From: Bdellovibrio bacteriovorus
Lineage (GTDB): Bacteria; Bdellovibrionota; Bdellovibrionia; Bdellovibrionales; Bdellovibrionaceae
DNA: 64,000 nucleotides
NCBI RefSeq assembly: GCF_001592755.1
Contig: NZ_LUKF01000012.1
Span: 224,124-288,123 of the forward strand
Direction: 5' to 3'
Made by a program: the position numbers and the translations under genes. The notes beneath the pieces are model-generated. The model had not been told where the DNA came from and made no database searches. It saw only the letters and a program-made list of their open reading frames with translations. Positions 26,211 to 36,140 of the stretch are shown here, in pieces (the stretch's first letter is position 1; the number at the start of each line of letters is the position of its first letter).

Positions 26211-29200
26211 TTAATCAAAAAGCTGAACTCCTGCAGGTGAAAACTTCAGGACCTGGTTTTTCGCCATATCGCTGATATAAATATTTCCTGCGCTATCAAC
26301 GGCGATACCTCGGGGGCCGACAACTTTTCTGCCAACGCCGGACGAGCTAATGGTTGCTTTGAATGCCCCCGTACTGCTGAATATGTGGGCCGTTCCAAGT
26401 TGATCAGCCGCGATAATGTCGCCATTGGGTGAAACGGCCGCATCGCCTAAAACTTGACCAAATTTACCACTTGCAGACCCCAATCCACCCGACGAAAACA
26501 AAAATGTTCCCGTGGGACTGAACTTCAGCACGTGGTAGTCAGATGCGATATAAAAATTGTTAGAGCTGTCGATACTTATTCCAACGGGAGCAAAAACTCC
26601 GCTATCCGGTGTACCCGCAGTGTCGAAGGCTTCAGTGACAACGCCCGTATCTGGATTAAGACGTCTGATTTTTGAGCCCGTCAGCGGGGTGAAATAAAGC
26701 TGACCCGCAGAATCCAAAGCCAAGGCGGTAGCTCTCATTCCGATAGGATAGGTCCTTTGCCAATTTCCCGCAGCATCGAACTTTTGAATTCGGTTGCCGT
26801 AATCAGCAACAAAGAAACTGCCGTCATTCATGATTGCGATAGCCCCAGGATATTGAAACTGGCCGTCTCCGTTACCGTTTGAGCCCACTTTCATCAAAAA
26901 ATCACCGTGATTATCAAACTTTTGAATTCGGTGATTGTGGGATTCTGTGACCCAGATATTTTGAGAGGCATCGACTGAAATTTTTTGAGGAATGTAGAAA
27001 TGTCCATCATCGTCGGAAAATCTTCGCACCAAAGGCGTTGGGTTTAAAGCACCGTCAAATTTTACGATGCCCATCAAATTGGAATCGGCGACAACAAGAG
27101 TGCCTTCCGAGTCGATCGTAAAACTTGAAACATACACCGGATAGCTTGTCGGCGACGTTAATAAAACCTGTTTAGATAGCCAAGTGCCCGTGCTGCTGAA
27201 CCTTTGAAGACCACTTTCGTCTAAAACCAAAATGTCCCCCGAGGAATCTAGAAAAAGATCTTTGAGGCCATAGAACTGTCCATTTCCAGTTCCGTTGCTG
27301 CCGAACTTCATGAGGAATGTGCCGCTGGGACTGATCTTTTGAATTCGATGATTTCCAGTATCAGCAACAAAGATATTGCCGGCGGAATCAATTTTTATGT
27401 CTTCAATGTTTATGAATTGGCCATCGCCAGTTCCCGAGGAACCGATATTAGCCTGCCACTCTCCAACGCTATTAAATTTTTGAATTATGTGGCGACCGTC
27501 AGCCACATAGACATTTCCTGCTGAGTCTACAGCGACTTCTCTCATGTCGTTAAAGTATCCATTGTCGGTCGAACCCACGGGGGTCGCAGGTATTTGCATC
27601 AGCCACTCACCGGTCGGGCTGAATTTTTGAACCCGTCGATTCACGTTATCACCGACATACACATTGCCTGCAGAGTCTGAAGCAAGACCTTTAAGTGGAT
27701 TGAACATCCCTTTGGAGGATCCGAATTCACCAATGGTAAAAAGAACATTCCCGTGTTTATCGAATTTGCGAACAGACGGTGTCGCTGCATCATACACCCA
27801 AAGATCGGTGCCATGGGCGAAGACATATTTTGGATCAAACGCGGCCCAAGGACTTCCTAGCGGAAATTTGCTGTTAAAGATTTTGTGATCCGAAGCGGCG
27901 GCAATGCTGTTACCCCGTTTTAAAAAGGCATAATACGATTTGGGATCTTTATATAATTTTTGTGGGCGAGTGATGTCCAACGAAGTGGGAAGAGGCCCTG
28001 TTTGCCAAGTACAACCGTCCGTAGAATTCACGTTCAAGCGAAGGCACCAAGAGTCATAGTTCGCGCCCGTCATAGTGATGCTGACATTAGCGCTAGTGAA
28101 AGGACTGTTGACTGAAAAACTGGTGAACGAAGGTGGAGGAACGATGGTTGCAACTGTGTCGGCAATATTGCCATCGGCATCAGTCAAACGCAAAGTCGTC
28201 GTACCTGCCACGCCCGGCGCAGTGAAACTAAGCCCACTGATCGATCCACCACCGCTAAGTATGGCAGCAGTCACAGGAGGTTGCCCTCCTGAATATGTCA
28301 CTGTGGTAGTTTCTCCTGTTCCAACAGAAAAATCATTTCCGACTAAGGGTTCGTAAACTGTGATTGTCCATTGCGCAGTCACCCCCCAGCTGTCGGTGAC
28401 TTCAATCGTTTTACTTCCGGAAGTGAGAGCGGAGTAATCACCGGAAGTCGCATCAATGGTTCCGTCGCCAGAAACAATCGAATATGTATACGGAGGAAAT
28501 CCATTGGATGCCGTAAAAGTCGCTGTAAGTCCCTTTTGCATTGAGGTGCGATTCCCAGCTAGCGTAACAGAAGTCACGACGGTCACCATGGACGTGGCTG
28601 TGTTCCCCAACGCGTCTGTAACAATTACGGTATCAGCAGACGCTGTGTTCGGAGCGGTATAAGCGCCGGTCATAAGACTGATAGTTCCGGCACTCCCAAC
28701 ACCCATTGTGTAAGTATAAGGAGGCACGCCTCCCGTCGCTGAAAACAAACTTAAAACCGTCGTCAATAACCGCGCGCTCGACGGAGATGCTGCCAGCTCC
28801 GGATTCACGGTGAGGGTGCGATCAAAGGTATTTCCTAAGGAATCTGTCACGCGTAAGGTTGCTACTCCCGTGCCACCTCCCGAAGTGTAAACACCGGAAC
28901 TTGCGTTGATAGATCCAGGACCCGATATCAATGAATAAATATAATCAGGAACACCACCGGCACCCGAAAGCGTGACGGAGTTATTTGCGGCAATAGTCGC
29001 GTGGTTCAGTGAAGAACTTAGCGCGGGATTGACAGTGATATTTACTGAAGCCGTATTCCCAAGACTGTCCGTCACTGTCACCGTCGCAGGATTTGAAGAA
29101 CCATCTGGAGTGAAGGTTCCGCTTGCAGTGATGCTTCCGCCCGTCGCAGAAAATGAATAGGGTGGCACACCTTGTGTTCCATTATAGGTGTAAGCACCAT

Positions 29201-29561
29201 TTTCGCTCAACACAAGCTGCTTTGGAGAAATATCTAATGAAGCAGTGATGGGAATTTTTACGAAGCTCTCGGTACCCGCACTGTCAGTGATCTTAACAAG
29301 AACGTCTCCAGGAGTTGTTCCCGGAGTTAACGTGTTTCCCGAAACAGTCGCATCACCATCAACGACTTCGAAAGTAAAAGGAGATTTTCCAGTAGCTGGA
29401 GTCAGGGTAGAGAGATCCAGAGTGTTGTCGACACTGAGAGTGGGCCCGGAAGAAACGTGGGGTAGCGGCGTCTTTCCCCGCAAGCTTGCGATATTTGCGG
29501 TGACACCGCAACCAGTGGCAAGCACCAGACTAATAAGGGCCATCCAAACGCGTAATAACAT
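26211..29561 (-). CDS. giant lipoprotein with Ig-like repeats and NHL beta-propellers
   Basis: A 1116-residue predicted lipoprotein with lipobox LATGC near residue 18. Residues of roughly 40-490 hold five to six repeats of about 80 residues, each with a GGVPPYTYS-type strand and a TVTDSLGNTA-type strand, like bacterial Ig/cadherin-like modules. From about 560 to the end come at least ten NHL-type blades with the pattern VDSAGNIYVADxxNHRIQKFSPTG. The protein is probably outer-membrane anchored and surface exposed, for binding proteins or carbohydrate. The ATG at 29561 is preferred to a GTG at 29576. A second giant propeller lipoprotein gene lies upstream on the same strand. Confidence 0.85.
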   Translation of the reverse strand: MLLRVWMALISLVLATGCGVTANIASLRGKTPLPHVSSGPTLSVDNTLDLSTLTPATGKSPFTFEVVDGDATVSGNTLTPGTTPGDVLVKITDSAGTESFVKIPITASLDISPKQLVLSENGAYTYNGTQGVPPYSFSATGGSITASGTFTPDGSSNPATVTVTDSLGNTASVNITVNPALSSSLNHATIAANNSVTLSGAGGVPDYIYSLISGPGSINASSGVYTSGGGTGVATLRVTDSLGNTFDRTLTVNPELAASPSSARLLTTVLSLFSATGGVPPYTYTMGVGSAGTISLMTGAYTAPNTASADTVIVTDALGNTATSMVTVVTSVTLAGNRTSMQKGLTATFTASNGFPPYTYSIVSGDGTIDATSGDYSALTSGSKTIEVTDSWGVTAQWTITVYEPLVGNDFSVGTGETTTVTYSGGQPPVTAAILSGGGSISGLSFTAPGVAGTTTLRLTDADGNIADTVATIVPPPSFTSFSVNSPFTSANVSITMTGANYDSWCLRLNVNSTDGCTWQTGPLPTSLDITRPQKLYKDPKSYYAFLKRGNSIAAASDHKIFNSKFPLGSPWAAFDPKYVFAHGTDLWVYDAATPSVRKFDKHGNVLFTIGEFGSSKGMFNPLKGLASDSAGNVYVGDNVNRRVQKFSPTGEWLMQIPATPVGSTDNGYFNDMREVAVDSAGNVYVADGRHIIQKFNSVGEWQANIGSSGTGDGQFINIEDIKIDSAGNIFVADTGNHRIQKISPSGTFLMKFGSNGTGNGQFYGLKDLFLDSSGDILVLDESGLQRFSSTGTWLSKQVLLTSPTSYPVYVSSFTIDSEGTLVVADSNLMGIVKFDGALNPTPLVRRFSDDDGHFYIPQKISVDASQNIWVTESHNHRIQKFDNHGDFLMKVGSNGNGDGQFQYPGAIAIMNDGSFFVADYGNRIQKFDAAGNWQRTYPIGMRATALALDSAGQLYFTPLTGSKIRRLNPDTGVVTEAFDTAGTPDSGVFAPVGISIDSSNNFYIASDYHVLKFSPTGTFLFSSGGLGSASGKFGQVLGDAAVSPNGDIIAADQLGTAHIFSSTGAFKATISSSGVGRKVVGPRGIAVDSAGNIYISDMAKNQVLKFSPAGVQLFD

Positions 29562-29674
29562 TCTATTCCCCAACACATAAAAAATGAAAACGATCCCGAC
29601 AAGTGTGTTTTCCTACTCATCGTCATATTATTTTTGGGTACTGAGCTCAATGTACCCGGTTAGAAGGGGACGTC

Positions 29675-32600
29675 TCATAGAGAGTCGACAAACAGCTCTA
29701 AAAGCTGATTTTGATAAGCATCACTTAAGAAAAATACGTGTGAAGTGCTAATAACTGGCGTGTACCAAACACCTGTGTTTCCTGAAAGTCCCGGCATGTG
29801 ATTTTTTAAAGCTGTGCCGTCGGCATTCACCGAATACAAACTCAGCATGCCGTCTTTCTCTGCATCCGCTCGATAGAACACGCGCGAACTTCCCGGATAA
29901 ACAAAAAAATCATAGATGTCAGCGTATGAAGGCAGGGTGACTAGCTTGCGTTGTAAAGTCCCGTCCCACTTCACGGCGTAAAGATCCCATTTTCCTAAGG
30001 TGTCGATAAGGCCTGAGTAAACGATGGTGCGATCAGCATCTTCTAAGATACGCACGGCTTGTAATGTATTGGCATTGACCTGCCCACCTGCATACGGAGT
30101 TTTACTAATCTTTCTAGCATCGGTGCCATCAAAGTTAGAGCTATAGATTTCATAAACTTCTGGAGCCGATTCACTGAGAGTGATCAAACGTTTGTTACTT
30201 CCTTCAATAAGCGTTTCTGACCAACTGGTGTTGGCCGTGGTATCTAAGGAAGCGTTGATCGGATACAGAGTTTGTGTGCTGATATTGAAAGTTTTTAATG
30301 CCGTCTTTCCGTCCGTGGCCCAATCTCCCTTGATAATAGCGTAGGATGAATCCGGAGTGAAATTACAGTCTGTCGGCATTCGGGCCGTGTCGACGCCGAC
30401 ATCCACAAGATAGTTTGTCGCGGGAGTCGCGACATTCACCAAGCGCACATCATTTCTGCGAGCAACGGTGAGGTAACCCCAATAACAGACCCAAGCTGAG
30501 TCTTTAGAGATGGAAAAACCGTTGATGTCAAAAGAGGCTCCAATAGCGGCGTTCAAAGCAACTGGTGCACCACCTGTGAGCGGAATCATGTCCACTTCAA
30601 TTTTAGTAGCAACTCGATAATCCCAGCGAACGACAATTGCTGAGCCATCGGCAGTGACATCCCATTGATTGATGGTTGTCGTGTGTGAATAGGCCGGCGT
30701 TAATTTTGTGTTGCCGGTCCCGTCAAAGTTGACGACATAGATGTCCATCACAGAGTCTGTGGTCAGGTCACCCATGTAAACGATCTTATTTGCGGACTCG
30801 ATAACCTTGTACTGAGTGATGTTTCCACCCGAGGCGGTAATGGCTGCATTTAGTTTTAAAGGTGTACTAGCGATAGAAGTGTCGGAAATATAAAGTTCTT
30901 CTTTCCCAGCCGTGTCCTGGTCCGCAATATAGACAACCTTTGCTCCATCAGTGGTGACGGAAAAGCTTCGTAATGTTCCCCCACCCGTTGGAAAATTTTT
31001 GGTCATGCGAAGAACGTTAGATCCATCCGCATCAGCCGCATAAATATGCATCTCTGCGTCCAGCGTTGGGTTCTGTCGGAAAATGATTTTGGAACCATTT
31101 GCTGCAGCCATCGGAGCCGGAACGTCACCAGAAATAATTTGTGGCATCGTGATGCTCGTTAAAGACGGAGACGAAAGACTGAGAGACGCTAAGTACACTC
31201 CATAGACGTTGTCAGTGATTGTGTCTGCCTGAAATACGGCTAAGTTGCGCGTCCAATCAATGAAATAATTCTGGTTGGCAAACATCACACCGCCCGTGGC
31301 GATGGAAATGGCCGGACTGATTTTTCTGATAGAGCTGCCATCCACAGCTGCCAAAAACATTTCATTGCGGGCATCGACTAAAAGATCAGACACAAAAACG
31401 ACTCGGTCACTGTTGGGACTTATTTTAATAACCGGGTAATCGTGCGCAAAAGTCGCGACAGAATTCGTCGTCAATTTCACCGGCGGTTCTGATCCGTCGA
31501 CCTTCGCGCTATAGAGGTCGAATCTCATATCGTTGGTGGAAGCATAAGCAACTCCAGATAAATCCGCCATGAAAACCACGCGGGTATTATCAGGAGTAAA
31601 TACGATGGAATCTTCTTTGTATCCGCCGTTAACACCGTTGCGTGTCGCTGCAACCGTCGTGATTTGATGAGAGTTTGTGCCGTCCAGATTAGCAACGAAG
31701 AGATCGTAGTAGTTCGCATTCGTGATCATGCCGAACCCTAGCTTGAGGGAATCTTGTGACCAAGCGTAGCTAAGAAGATCATTGGTGTTACTGGTGCAAG
31801 CAGGAGAGGCTTGCGTCTCTGCTTTCGTTTCAAGATTTAGAACAAGCAGCGAGTAACAACCCGCAAAGGGTCGATCGATACGATAAGCTAGGTATTTCGA
31901 GTTGGGACTGAAGGCACCGATCTCTACGAAGCCTTGAGTTCCCGTTGCAGAAATATTTGTGATTTCTCCGCTGACTAAAGAAACCACCGATAATGCCGTG
32001 TTAGATCCACTTAGGTAAGTTTGATTTTCACGGTAGGTCACCCATTTACTGTCAGCACTGACGCGATAACCAGCGTAAACACTTTTTCCCGCCGCCATCG
32101 TCGGGCTGATCTTACGAAGGTTCGTGCCATCTAATTTTACGGCGTACAGGTCAATGCCTTCGTCGGTATCTTTGTCGGCGCGGAAGATCACTTCTTCTCC
32201 GTTCGGAGTGATAAGAAAGTCACGCACGTCACCGCCGTTAACCAGAGTGCCGTTCAATTTTACTTGCGCACCCGAAAGTACGTTGATCGCATAAAGATTA
32301 AACTCGTTGTCTGTGGATTCAATGTCACCCAAGGCGACGACAATATCTTGATTGGGGGCTAATGCGTAATTCGTAACACCACCCACGGGATTGGCAGATG
32401 TAGGCCCCATCAAGACCTTGTCATCGGTTCCATCGATCTTCACAGAATGAAGTTCGCGAAGTTGAGCCCGACCAATAGTGGAGCGCACATACAAAGCCCG
32501 TCCATGTTTAGGTACGGCCGCTAGGAACTTCGCGGTATCTACTCCCCATTGACCCGAAAGAGGATTGATGCGAGTCAGACCGGTATTGTTGAAGTTCACA

Positions 32601-33394
32601 ATGCCGACGTCGACAAGGTCGTCGTTGCGAAGAGGACTTGCCATCAGGATGCGACCGCTATCTCCGTACTGGGTGATGATTCGCACCGACGGCACGCCCG
32701 TGGCGGTAATATCCGGACTGATTTTTTGCCAGCGTGGATAAGCGATGTTCGCAGTGGCTGTCGTAGAAATATTTCCGGCAGAGTCGAAGTGCTGAATATA
32801 GAAATCAATGGAGCTGGCCGTTTCAGAAGAAAGGTCGAGTTTGATTTGCCATTTTTGCGATGCCGAACACACCGCCAAATATTCTTGAGAAAGCGACGTT
32901 GATACTTTGACAACATGGAACGGCTCTGAACAGTCACCACCGACCGGGTAGTCGGCCTTCAGTGACGACAAGGAATAGTTCTGACGATTATCCAAAGGAT
33001 CCACGGAAACGACGGGCGGAGTTAAGTCCACAGTGACGGTCTCGGTGTCTTCCGATGTTTTTTTCGCTTCGGTCTCTTCTTGGCGGGCAGCGAGGGCGTA
33101 ATCACCATCGGTGATTCCATCCAGGTCCATTGAGATAACGAAGGTTTTGTCCGACAGGCATGTCGTGTTTCCTGTATAAGAGCCTAATTGAACTTGCACT
33201 TCTTGACCCACGTGAGCACAAGAGCCCATCACAGAATAAGAGCGGTAATTCGAAGAGGAAACAGCCTTATTGCTGTCATCGAAATTCAAGTGCAGTCGGT
33301 TGGTACTACGAAAATCTTCGAGCGATGCATCCAATGAGCAGGCGGAAGTGAGAAGGCAAATAAGCAGAACGTACCGGTAGAGATTTGCACCCAT
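29675..33394 (-). CDS. giant lipoprotein with TolB/PD40-like beta-propellers
   Basis: A 1239-residue lipoprotein with lipobox LTSAC near residue 19. Residues of about 30-230 form two beta-sandwich regions with Cys pairs (MGSC/TTC and GGDC/AVC), the second like a bacterial Ig-like domain after DLTPPVVSVDP. The rest consists of TolB/WD40-like PD40 blades with recurring KLDGTNLRKISP, FSPNSKYLAY and VVFVSDL units, enough for several propellers. It shares strand and domain logic with the downstream 1116-residue protein but not its NHL sequence. It is probably a surface or periplasmic binding protein; the ligand is unknown. Confidence 0.83.
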   Translation of the reverse strand: MGANLYRYVLLICLLTSACSLDASLEDFRSTNRLHLNFDDSNKAVSSSNYRSYSVMGSCAHVGQEVQVQLGSYTGNTTCLSDKTFVISMDLDGITDGDYALAARQEETEAKKTSEDTETVTVDLTPPVVSVDPLDNRQNYSLSSLKADYPVGGDCSEPFHVVKVSTSLSQEYLAVCSASQKWQIKLDLSSETASSIDFYIQHFDSAGNISTTATANIAYPRWQKISPDITATGVPSVRIITQYGDSGRILMASPLRNDDLVDVGIVNFNNTGLTRINPLSGQWGVDTAKFLAAVPKHGRALYVRSTIGRAQLRELHSVKIDGTDDKVLMGPTSANPVGGVTNYALAPNQDIVVALGDIESTDNEFNLYAINVLSGAQVKLNGTLVNGGDVRDFLITPNGEEVIFRADKDTDEGIDLYAVKLDGTNLRKISPTMAAGKSVYAGYRVSADSKWVTYRENQTYLSGSNTALSVVSLVSGEITNISATGTQGFVEIGAFSPNSKYLAYRIDRPFAGCYSLLVLNLETKAETQASPACTSNTNDLLSYAWSQDSLKLGFGMITNANYYDLFVANLDGTNSHQITTVAATRNGVNGGYKEDSIVFTPDNTRVVFMADLSGVAYASTNDMRFDLYSAKVDGSEPPVKLTTNSVATFAHDYPVIKISPNSDRVVFVSDLLVDARNEMFLAAVDGSSIRKISPAISIATGGVMFANQNYFIDWTRNLAVFQADTITDNVYGVYLASLSLSSPSLTSITMPQIISGDVPAPMAAANGSKIIFRQNPTLDAEMHIYAADADGSNVLRMTKNFPTGGGTLRSFSVTTDGAKVVYIADQDTAGKEELYISDTSIASTPLKLNAAITASGGNITQYKVIESANKIVYMGDLTTDSVMDIYVVNFDGTGNTKLTPAYSHTTTINQWDVTADGSAIVVRWDYRVATKIEVDMIPLTGGAPVALNAAIGASFDINGFSISKDSAWVCYWGYLTVARRNDVRLVNVATPATNYLVDVGVDTARMPTDCNFTPDSSYAIIKGDWATDGKTALKTFNISTQTLYPINASLDTTANTSWSETLIEGSNKRLITLSESAPEVYEIYSSNFDGTDARKISKTPYAGGQVNANTLQAVRILEDADRTIVYSGLIDTLGKWDLYAVKWDGTLQRKLVTLPSYADIYDFFVYPGSSRVFYRADAEKDGMLSLYSVNADGTALKNHMPGLSGNTGVWYTPVISTSHVFFLSDAYQNQLLELFVDSL

Positions 33395-33554
33395 GCAGAT
33401 CTTTTCGGTCCATTAAGAAAAAATGTTGAGTATCAAATTGAGATTTTCCGAATGAAAATGGCGAAATATGAATGCGAATTTTTGCATCGCAAATATCCCT
33501 GTTTTGACGCAAAAGGAACGCCCGGTTTGCGAGATATTCCTCAAAAAAATACGA

Positions 33555-34271
33555 CTAACGAAGAGCATATCCTCCGTCGGGATACAATGTCGAACCGGTC
33601 ATATATGTATTCTCCAAAAGGAACAAAACGGTGCTAGCAACTTCGTCGACGGTCCCGACTTTTTCTAAAAGATTGGCTTCGCAAAAACTTTTAAAAGCAG
33701 CTTCTCGGACTTCCGCAGGTTGCTGCTGCCAAAGATCGCTATCAATAGTTCCTGGAGAGACTACATTCACACGAACAGGTGCTAATTCCGTTGCTAATGC
33801 TTTTCCCAAACTTTCAATCGCACCGTTGCAGGCGGAGTAAGCGGCACCACCCGAGACGGGGCGAACGCTGGCAGCTCCTGACATTAAAACAATGGCTCCT
33901 TCCGAAGAAATTTTTCCGATAGAATGTTTTACGGCCCAGTACTGACCCCAAAACTTGGATTTGAAGGGACTTTCGGCGACCTCATCGCTGATCTCCGTCA
34001 TCATTCCGCGTCCGTAAGAAGCGCCCGGTGAAAATAAATAATCAAAAGAGTCTACGTTTTTGAAAAAGGCGGCTATAGATTCTTTGTTCGTATTGTCGAT
34101 TAAAAATCCGCTGGCGGACTTTCCCAAAATGGAAAGAGCTTTATCCATTTTTTCCTGCGTGCGACCGCCGACGATTACTTTGCCGCCGCCTTTGATAATG
34201 TTTTCAGCAACACGCAAGCCAATGCCTGAAGTTCCACCAATAATAACAGCCGTTTTTCCTTTGAATTTCAT
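33555..34271 (-). CDS. short-chain dehydrogenase/reductase family protein lacking catalytic Lys
   Basis: A 238-residue SDR-fold protein. The cofactor motif GGTSGIG is present near residue 12 and the fold continues with the MSGAAS (catalytic Ser) and PGTIDSDLW segments. The active-site motif YxxxK reads YSACN here, so the catalytic Lys is replaced by Asn. It may therefore use an atypical mechanism, have weak activity or act as a binding protein. It follows the nitroreductase gene on the minus strand, but a terminator lies between them. The substrate is unknown. Confidence 0.85.
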   Translation of the reverse strand: MKFKGKTAVIIGGTSGIGLRVAENIIKGGGKVIVGGRTQEKMDKALSILGKSASGFLIDNTNKESIAAFFKNVDSFDYLFSPGASYGRGMMTEISDEVAESPFKSKFWGQYWAVKHSIGKISSEGAIVLMSGAASVRPVSGGAAYSACNGAIESLGKALATELAPVRVNVVSPGTIDSDLWQQQPAEVREAAFKSFCEANLLEKVGTVDEVASTVLFLLENTYMTGSTLYPDGGYALR

Positions 34272-34295
34272 GCGGTCTTCCTTTTTTAGATAAAG

Positions 34296-34334
34296 AAAAA
34301 CCCCAGCGTCGGAGGGATGAACACTGGGGTTTTT
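34296..34334 (-). terminator. terminator of the nitroreductase gene
   Basis: AAAAACCCCAG and CTGGGGTTTTT form an 11-bp stem with a 17-base loop just after the nitroreductase stop, with T residues on the minus-strand side. Confidence 0.8.
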
Positions 34335-34344
34335 GCGGCGGGAT

Positions 34345-34986
34345 CTACTTCACGTACTGAATAATCGAGTCTTCTGCGAAGCGGACTTTTTTGAGATTTT
34401 GGAATGAGTCTTCAGGATGTCTGTATCCTAAAGCAACTGTAGCAACGGACTTCCAGCCTGTTCCTTGCAAACCTAAAATTTCATCGTAGGCGGCAGGATC
34501 AAAGCCCTCCATCGGGGTCGCATCAATCTTCAACATCGCTGCGGTTTCTAAAAGAAATCCCATAGCGATGTAAGCTTGACGTTGCGACCACACGCGAATT
34601 TTTTCATCTGGAGCTTTAGCTAAATTTTCAATCATCATACTTTTATAGCCGTCCAAAGAAGCGGGAGGGATGGAGCGGACTTCGGCGATACGATCGATAT
34701 ATTTTTGGATGTAAGCCTCGTCCATTTCTTCTTTATATAAGAAGACGACATAGTGGCTGGCATCGGTCACTTGGGTTTGATTCCAAGAAACAGTTTTTAA
34801 TTTTTCACGCAGGGCAGGATTTTCAATGACTAAGAATTTCCACGGTTGAATTCCGTAAGAAGACGGGGCGAGTTGCAAAGAATCCTTTAATACTTCCCAA
34901 TCTTTTTCTGAGATCTTTTTTGTAGCGTCATAGCGTTTTGTTGCGTAACGCCAGTCCAGAGCTTCTTTAATACTTGTATGAGTCAT
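34345..34986 (-). CDS. NAD(P)H-dependent nitroreductase family oxidoreductase
   Basis: A 213-residue flavoprotein of the NfsB-like nitroreductase family. The N-terminal RYATKRYD motif binds FMN phosphate, SSYGIQPWKFLVIEN is the typical second FMN segment, and the C-terminal GYRHPED loop matches the family. It would reduce quinones or nitro compounds with NAD(P)H. It is divergent from an Rrf2-type regulator with 171 bases between the starts, a common arrangement in which the regulator controls the reductase. Confidence 0.9.
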   Translation of the reverse strand: MTHTSIKEALDWRYATKRYDATKKISEKDWEVLKDSLQLAPSSYGIQPWKFLVIENPALREKLKTVSWNQTQVTDASHYVVFLYKEEMDEAYIQKYIDRIAEVRSIPPASLDGYKSMMIENLAKAPDEKIRVWSQRQAYIAMGFLLETAAMLKIDATPMEGFDPAAYDEILGLQGTGWKSVATVALGYRHPEDSFQNLKKVRFAEDSIIQYVK

Positions 34987-34998
34987 ATATTCTCCCTG

Positions 34999-35018
34999 AT
35001 CTGCTTAATGTAACAGAT
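34999..35018. promoter_or_regulatory. possible operator between the nitroreductase and Rrf2 genes
   Basis: ATCTG and CAGAT form inverted 5-base arms around 10 bases in the divergent promoter region, next to the nitroreductase start. It is short and could be chance. Confidence 0.3.
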
Positions 35019-35157
35019 ATGAGCACAATATAGCGGGCTTGAAATTTAATTGCAACAATAAAACGCACATTTAAAAGTCCTATAAACCGCTTAAATTGAT
35101 TTAGGGCCCTAAGTCCTTAAGATTGTTTATTTTTAGGGATTGAGGTAAGATCTCTTT

Positions 35158-35568
35158 ATGGTCGATCAAAGATTTTCTGTCTCAGTTCATATCATGACAG
35201 TTCTTGCCTATCACAAGGGCGAGCTGCTGACTTCAGATCAGCTCGCAAGTAGCATTCGCACGAATCCCACCGTGATTCGTCGTTTGGTTTCTCGCTTGGT
35301 TGATGCCGGCCTTTTGGAATCTTTCAAAGGAAAATCGGGTGGAGTAAAGATCTTAAAATCTCCGAAAGAAATTTCCTTAAGAGAAATCTACACGGCCGTT
35401 TGTGATAAGAAGTTGATCGCCACTCCAGATAAAGAACCTATGAAACAATGCCTGGTTAGCTGCAACATGGGAAAACTCATGGATGAAGTCGCTAACGGGA
35501 TCGAAAAAAACTCGATGGAGTATTTGTCGGGAATCCGCCTTTCTGATCTTTGCGGAAAAATTAAATAA
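35158..35568 (+). CDS. Rrf2-family transcriptional regulator
   Basis: A 136-residue winged-helix regulator. The SSIRTNPTVIRRLVSRLVDAGLLES segment is the Rrf2 DNA-binding helix-turn-helix, followed by the wing GKSGGVKILKSPKEISLREIY. Cys residues near positions 82, 99 and 103 are not spaced like the three clustered Cys of the Fe-S regulators IscR and NsrR, so it is closer to the YwnA-like branch. It probably represses the divergent nitroreductase gene in response to a redox or electrophile signal. The acetyltransferase and DUF5522 genes follow closely. Confidence 0.88.
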   Translation: MVDQRFSVSVHIMTVLAYHKGELLTSDQLASSIRTNPTVIRRLVSRLVDAGLLESFKGKSGGVKILKSPKEISLREIYTAVCDKKLIATPDKEPMKQCLVSCNMGKLMDEVANGIEKNSMEYLSGIRLSDLCGKIK

Positions 35569-35585
35569 CAGTTAACGAGGTTGTT

Positions 35586-36140
35586 GTGACTCCTCATCAT
35601 CTACCCGAAACAATCGCAGCTTCGCGAGTGACTTTAAAAAAGCACCGCATTGAGCTTGCGACAGAAATGTTTCGTCGTGTGGATGAGGACCGCGAACGCT
35701 TAGGAAAATTTCTTCCCTGGGTGGCGTGGACCAAAGGTATTCACGATGAACGCGAGTACATTGAGATGACCCACAAGCAGTGGGCGGATTTCAAGATGTT
35801 CGATTACGGCGTTTTTCTAAACGACGGTGATGTCTATTTAGGAAATGTCGGCGTTCATACTATCGCCTGGGAGCACAACCGGTGCGAATTGGGTTATTGG
35901 ATTGTCGGCGGTTATGAAGGTCAAGGCTATGTGAGCGAAGCCGTGAAGGCGTTAGAAAAAGTTCTTTTTGATGAGGGCTTTTTTCGGATTGAAATCCGCT
36001 GCTCTGGGGCTAATGCGCGATCGGCTTCCGTGGCTTTGCGCTGCGGTTATATGCTCGAGGGTCGTTTACGCAAGCACTGTATTGAAAACGGCCAAAGACG
36101 CGACACTCTTATTTATGCCAAGTTGAAAAATGGAAATTAA
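35586..36140 (+). CDS. GNAT-family N-acetyltransferase, RimJ/RimL-like
   Basis: A 184-residue GNAT protein that transfers acetyl from acetyl-CoA to an amine, possibly a protein N terminus as in RimL. Family features are the ELGYWIVGGYEGQGYVSEAVKAL stretch (beta4 and the acetyl-CoA loop) and IRCSGANARSASVALRCGYMLEGRLRK (motif B). It starts at GTG with GAGG upstream, 17 bases after the Rrf2 gene, and its end overlaps the next gene by 11 bases. Confidence 0.85.
   Translation: MTPHHLPETIAASRVTLKKHRIELATEMFRRVDEDRERLGKFLPWVAWTKGIHDEREYIEMTHKQWADFKMFDYGVFLNDGDVYLGNVGVHTIAWEHNRCELGYWIVGGYEGQGYVSEAVKALEKVLFDEGFFRIEIRCSGANARSASVALRCGYMLEGRLRKHCIENGQRRDTLIYAKLKNGN

Noticed and set aside
28075..29580. 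Open plus-strand frames opposite the NHL lipoprotein gene
   Set aside because: They are antisense to a clearly coding repeat gene, arise from its regular codon composition and lack ribosome sites or family features.
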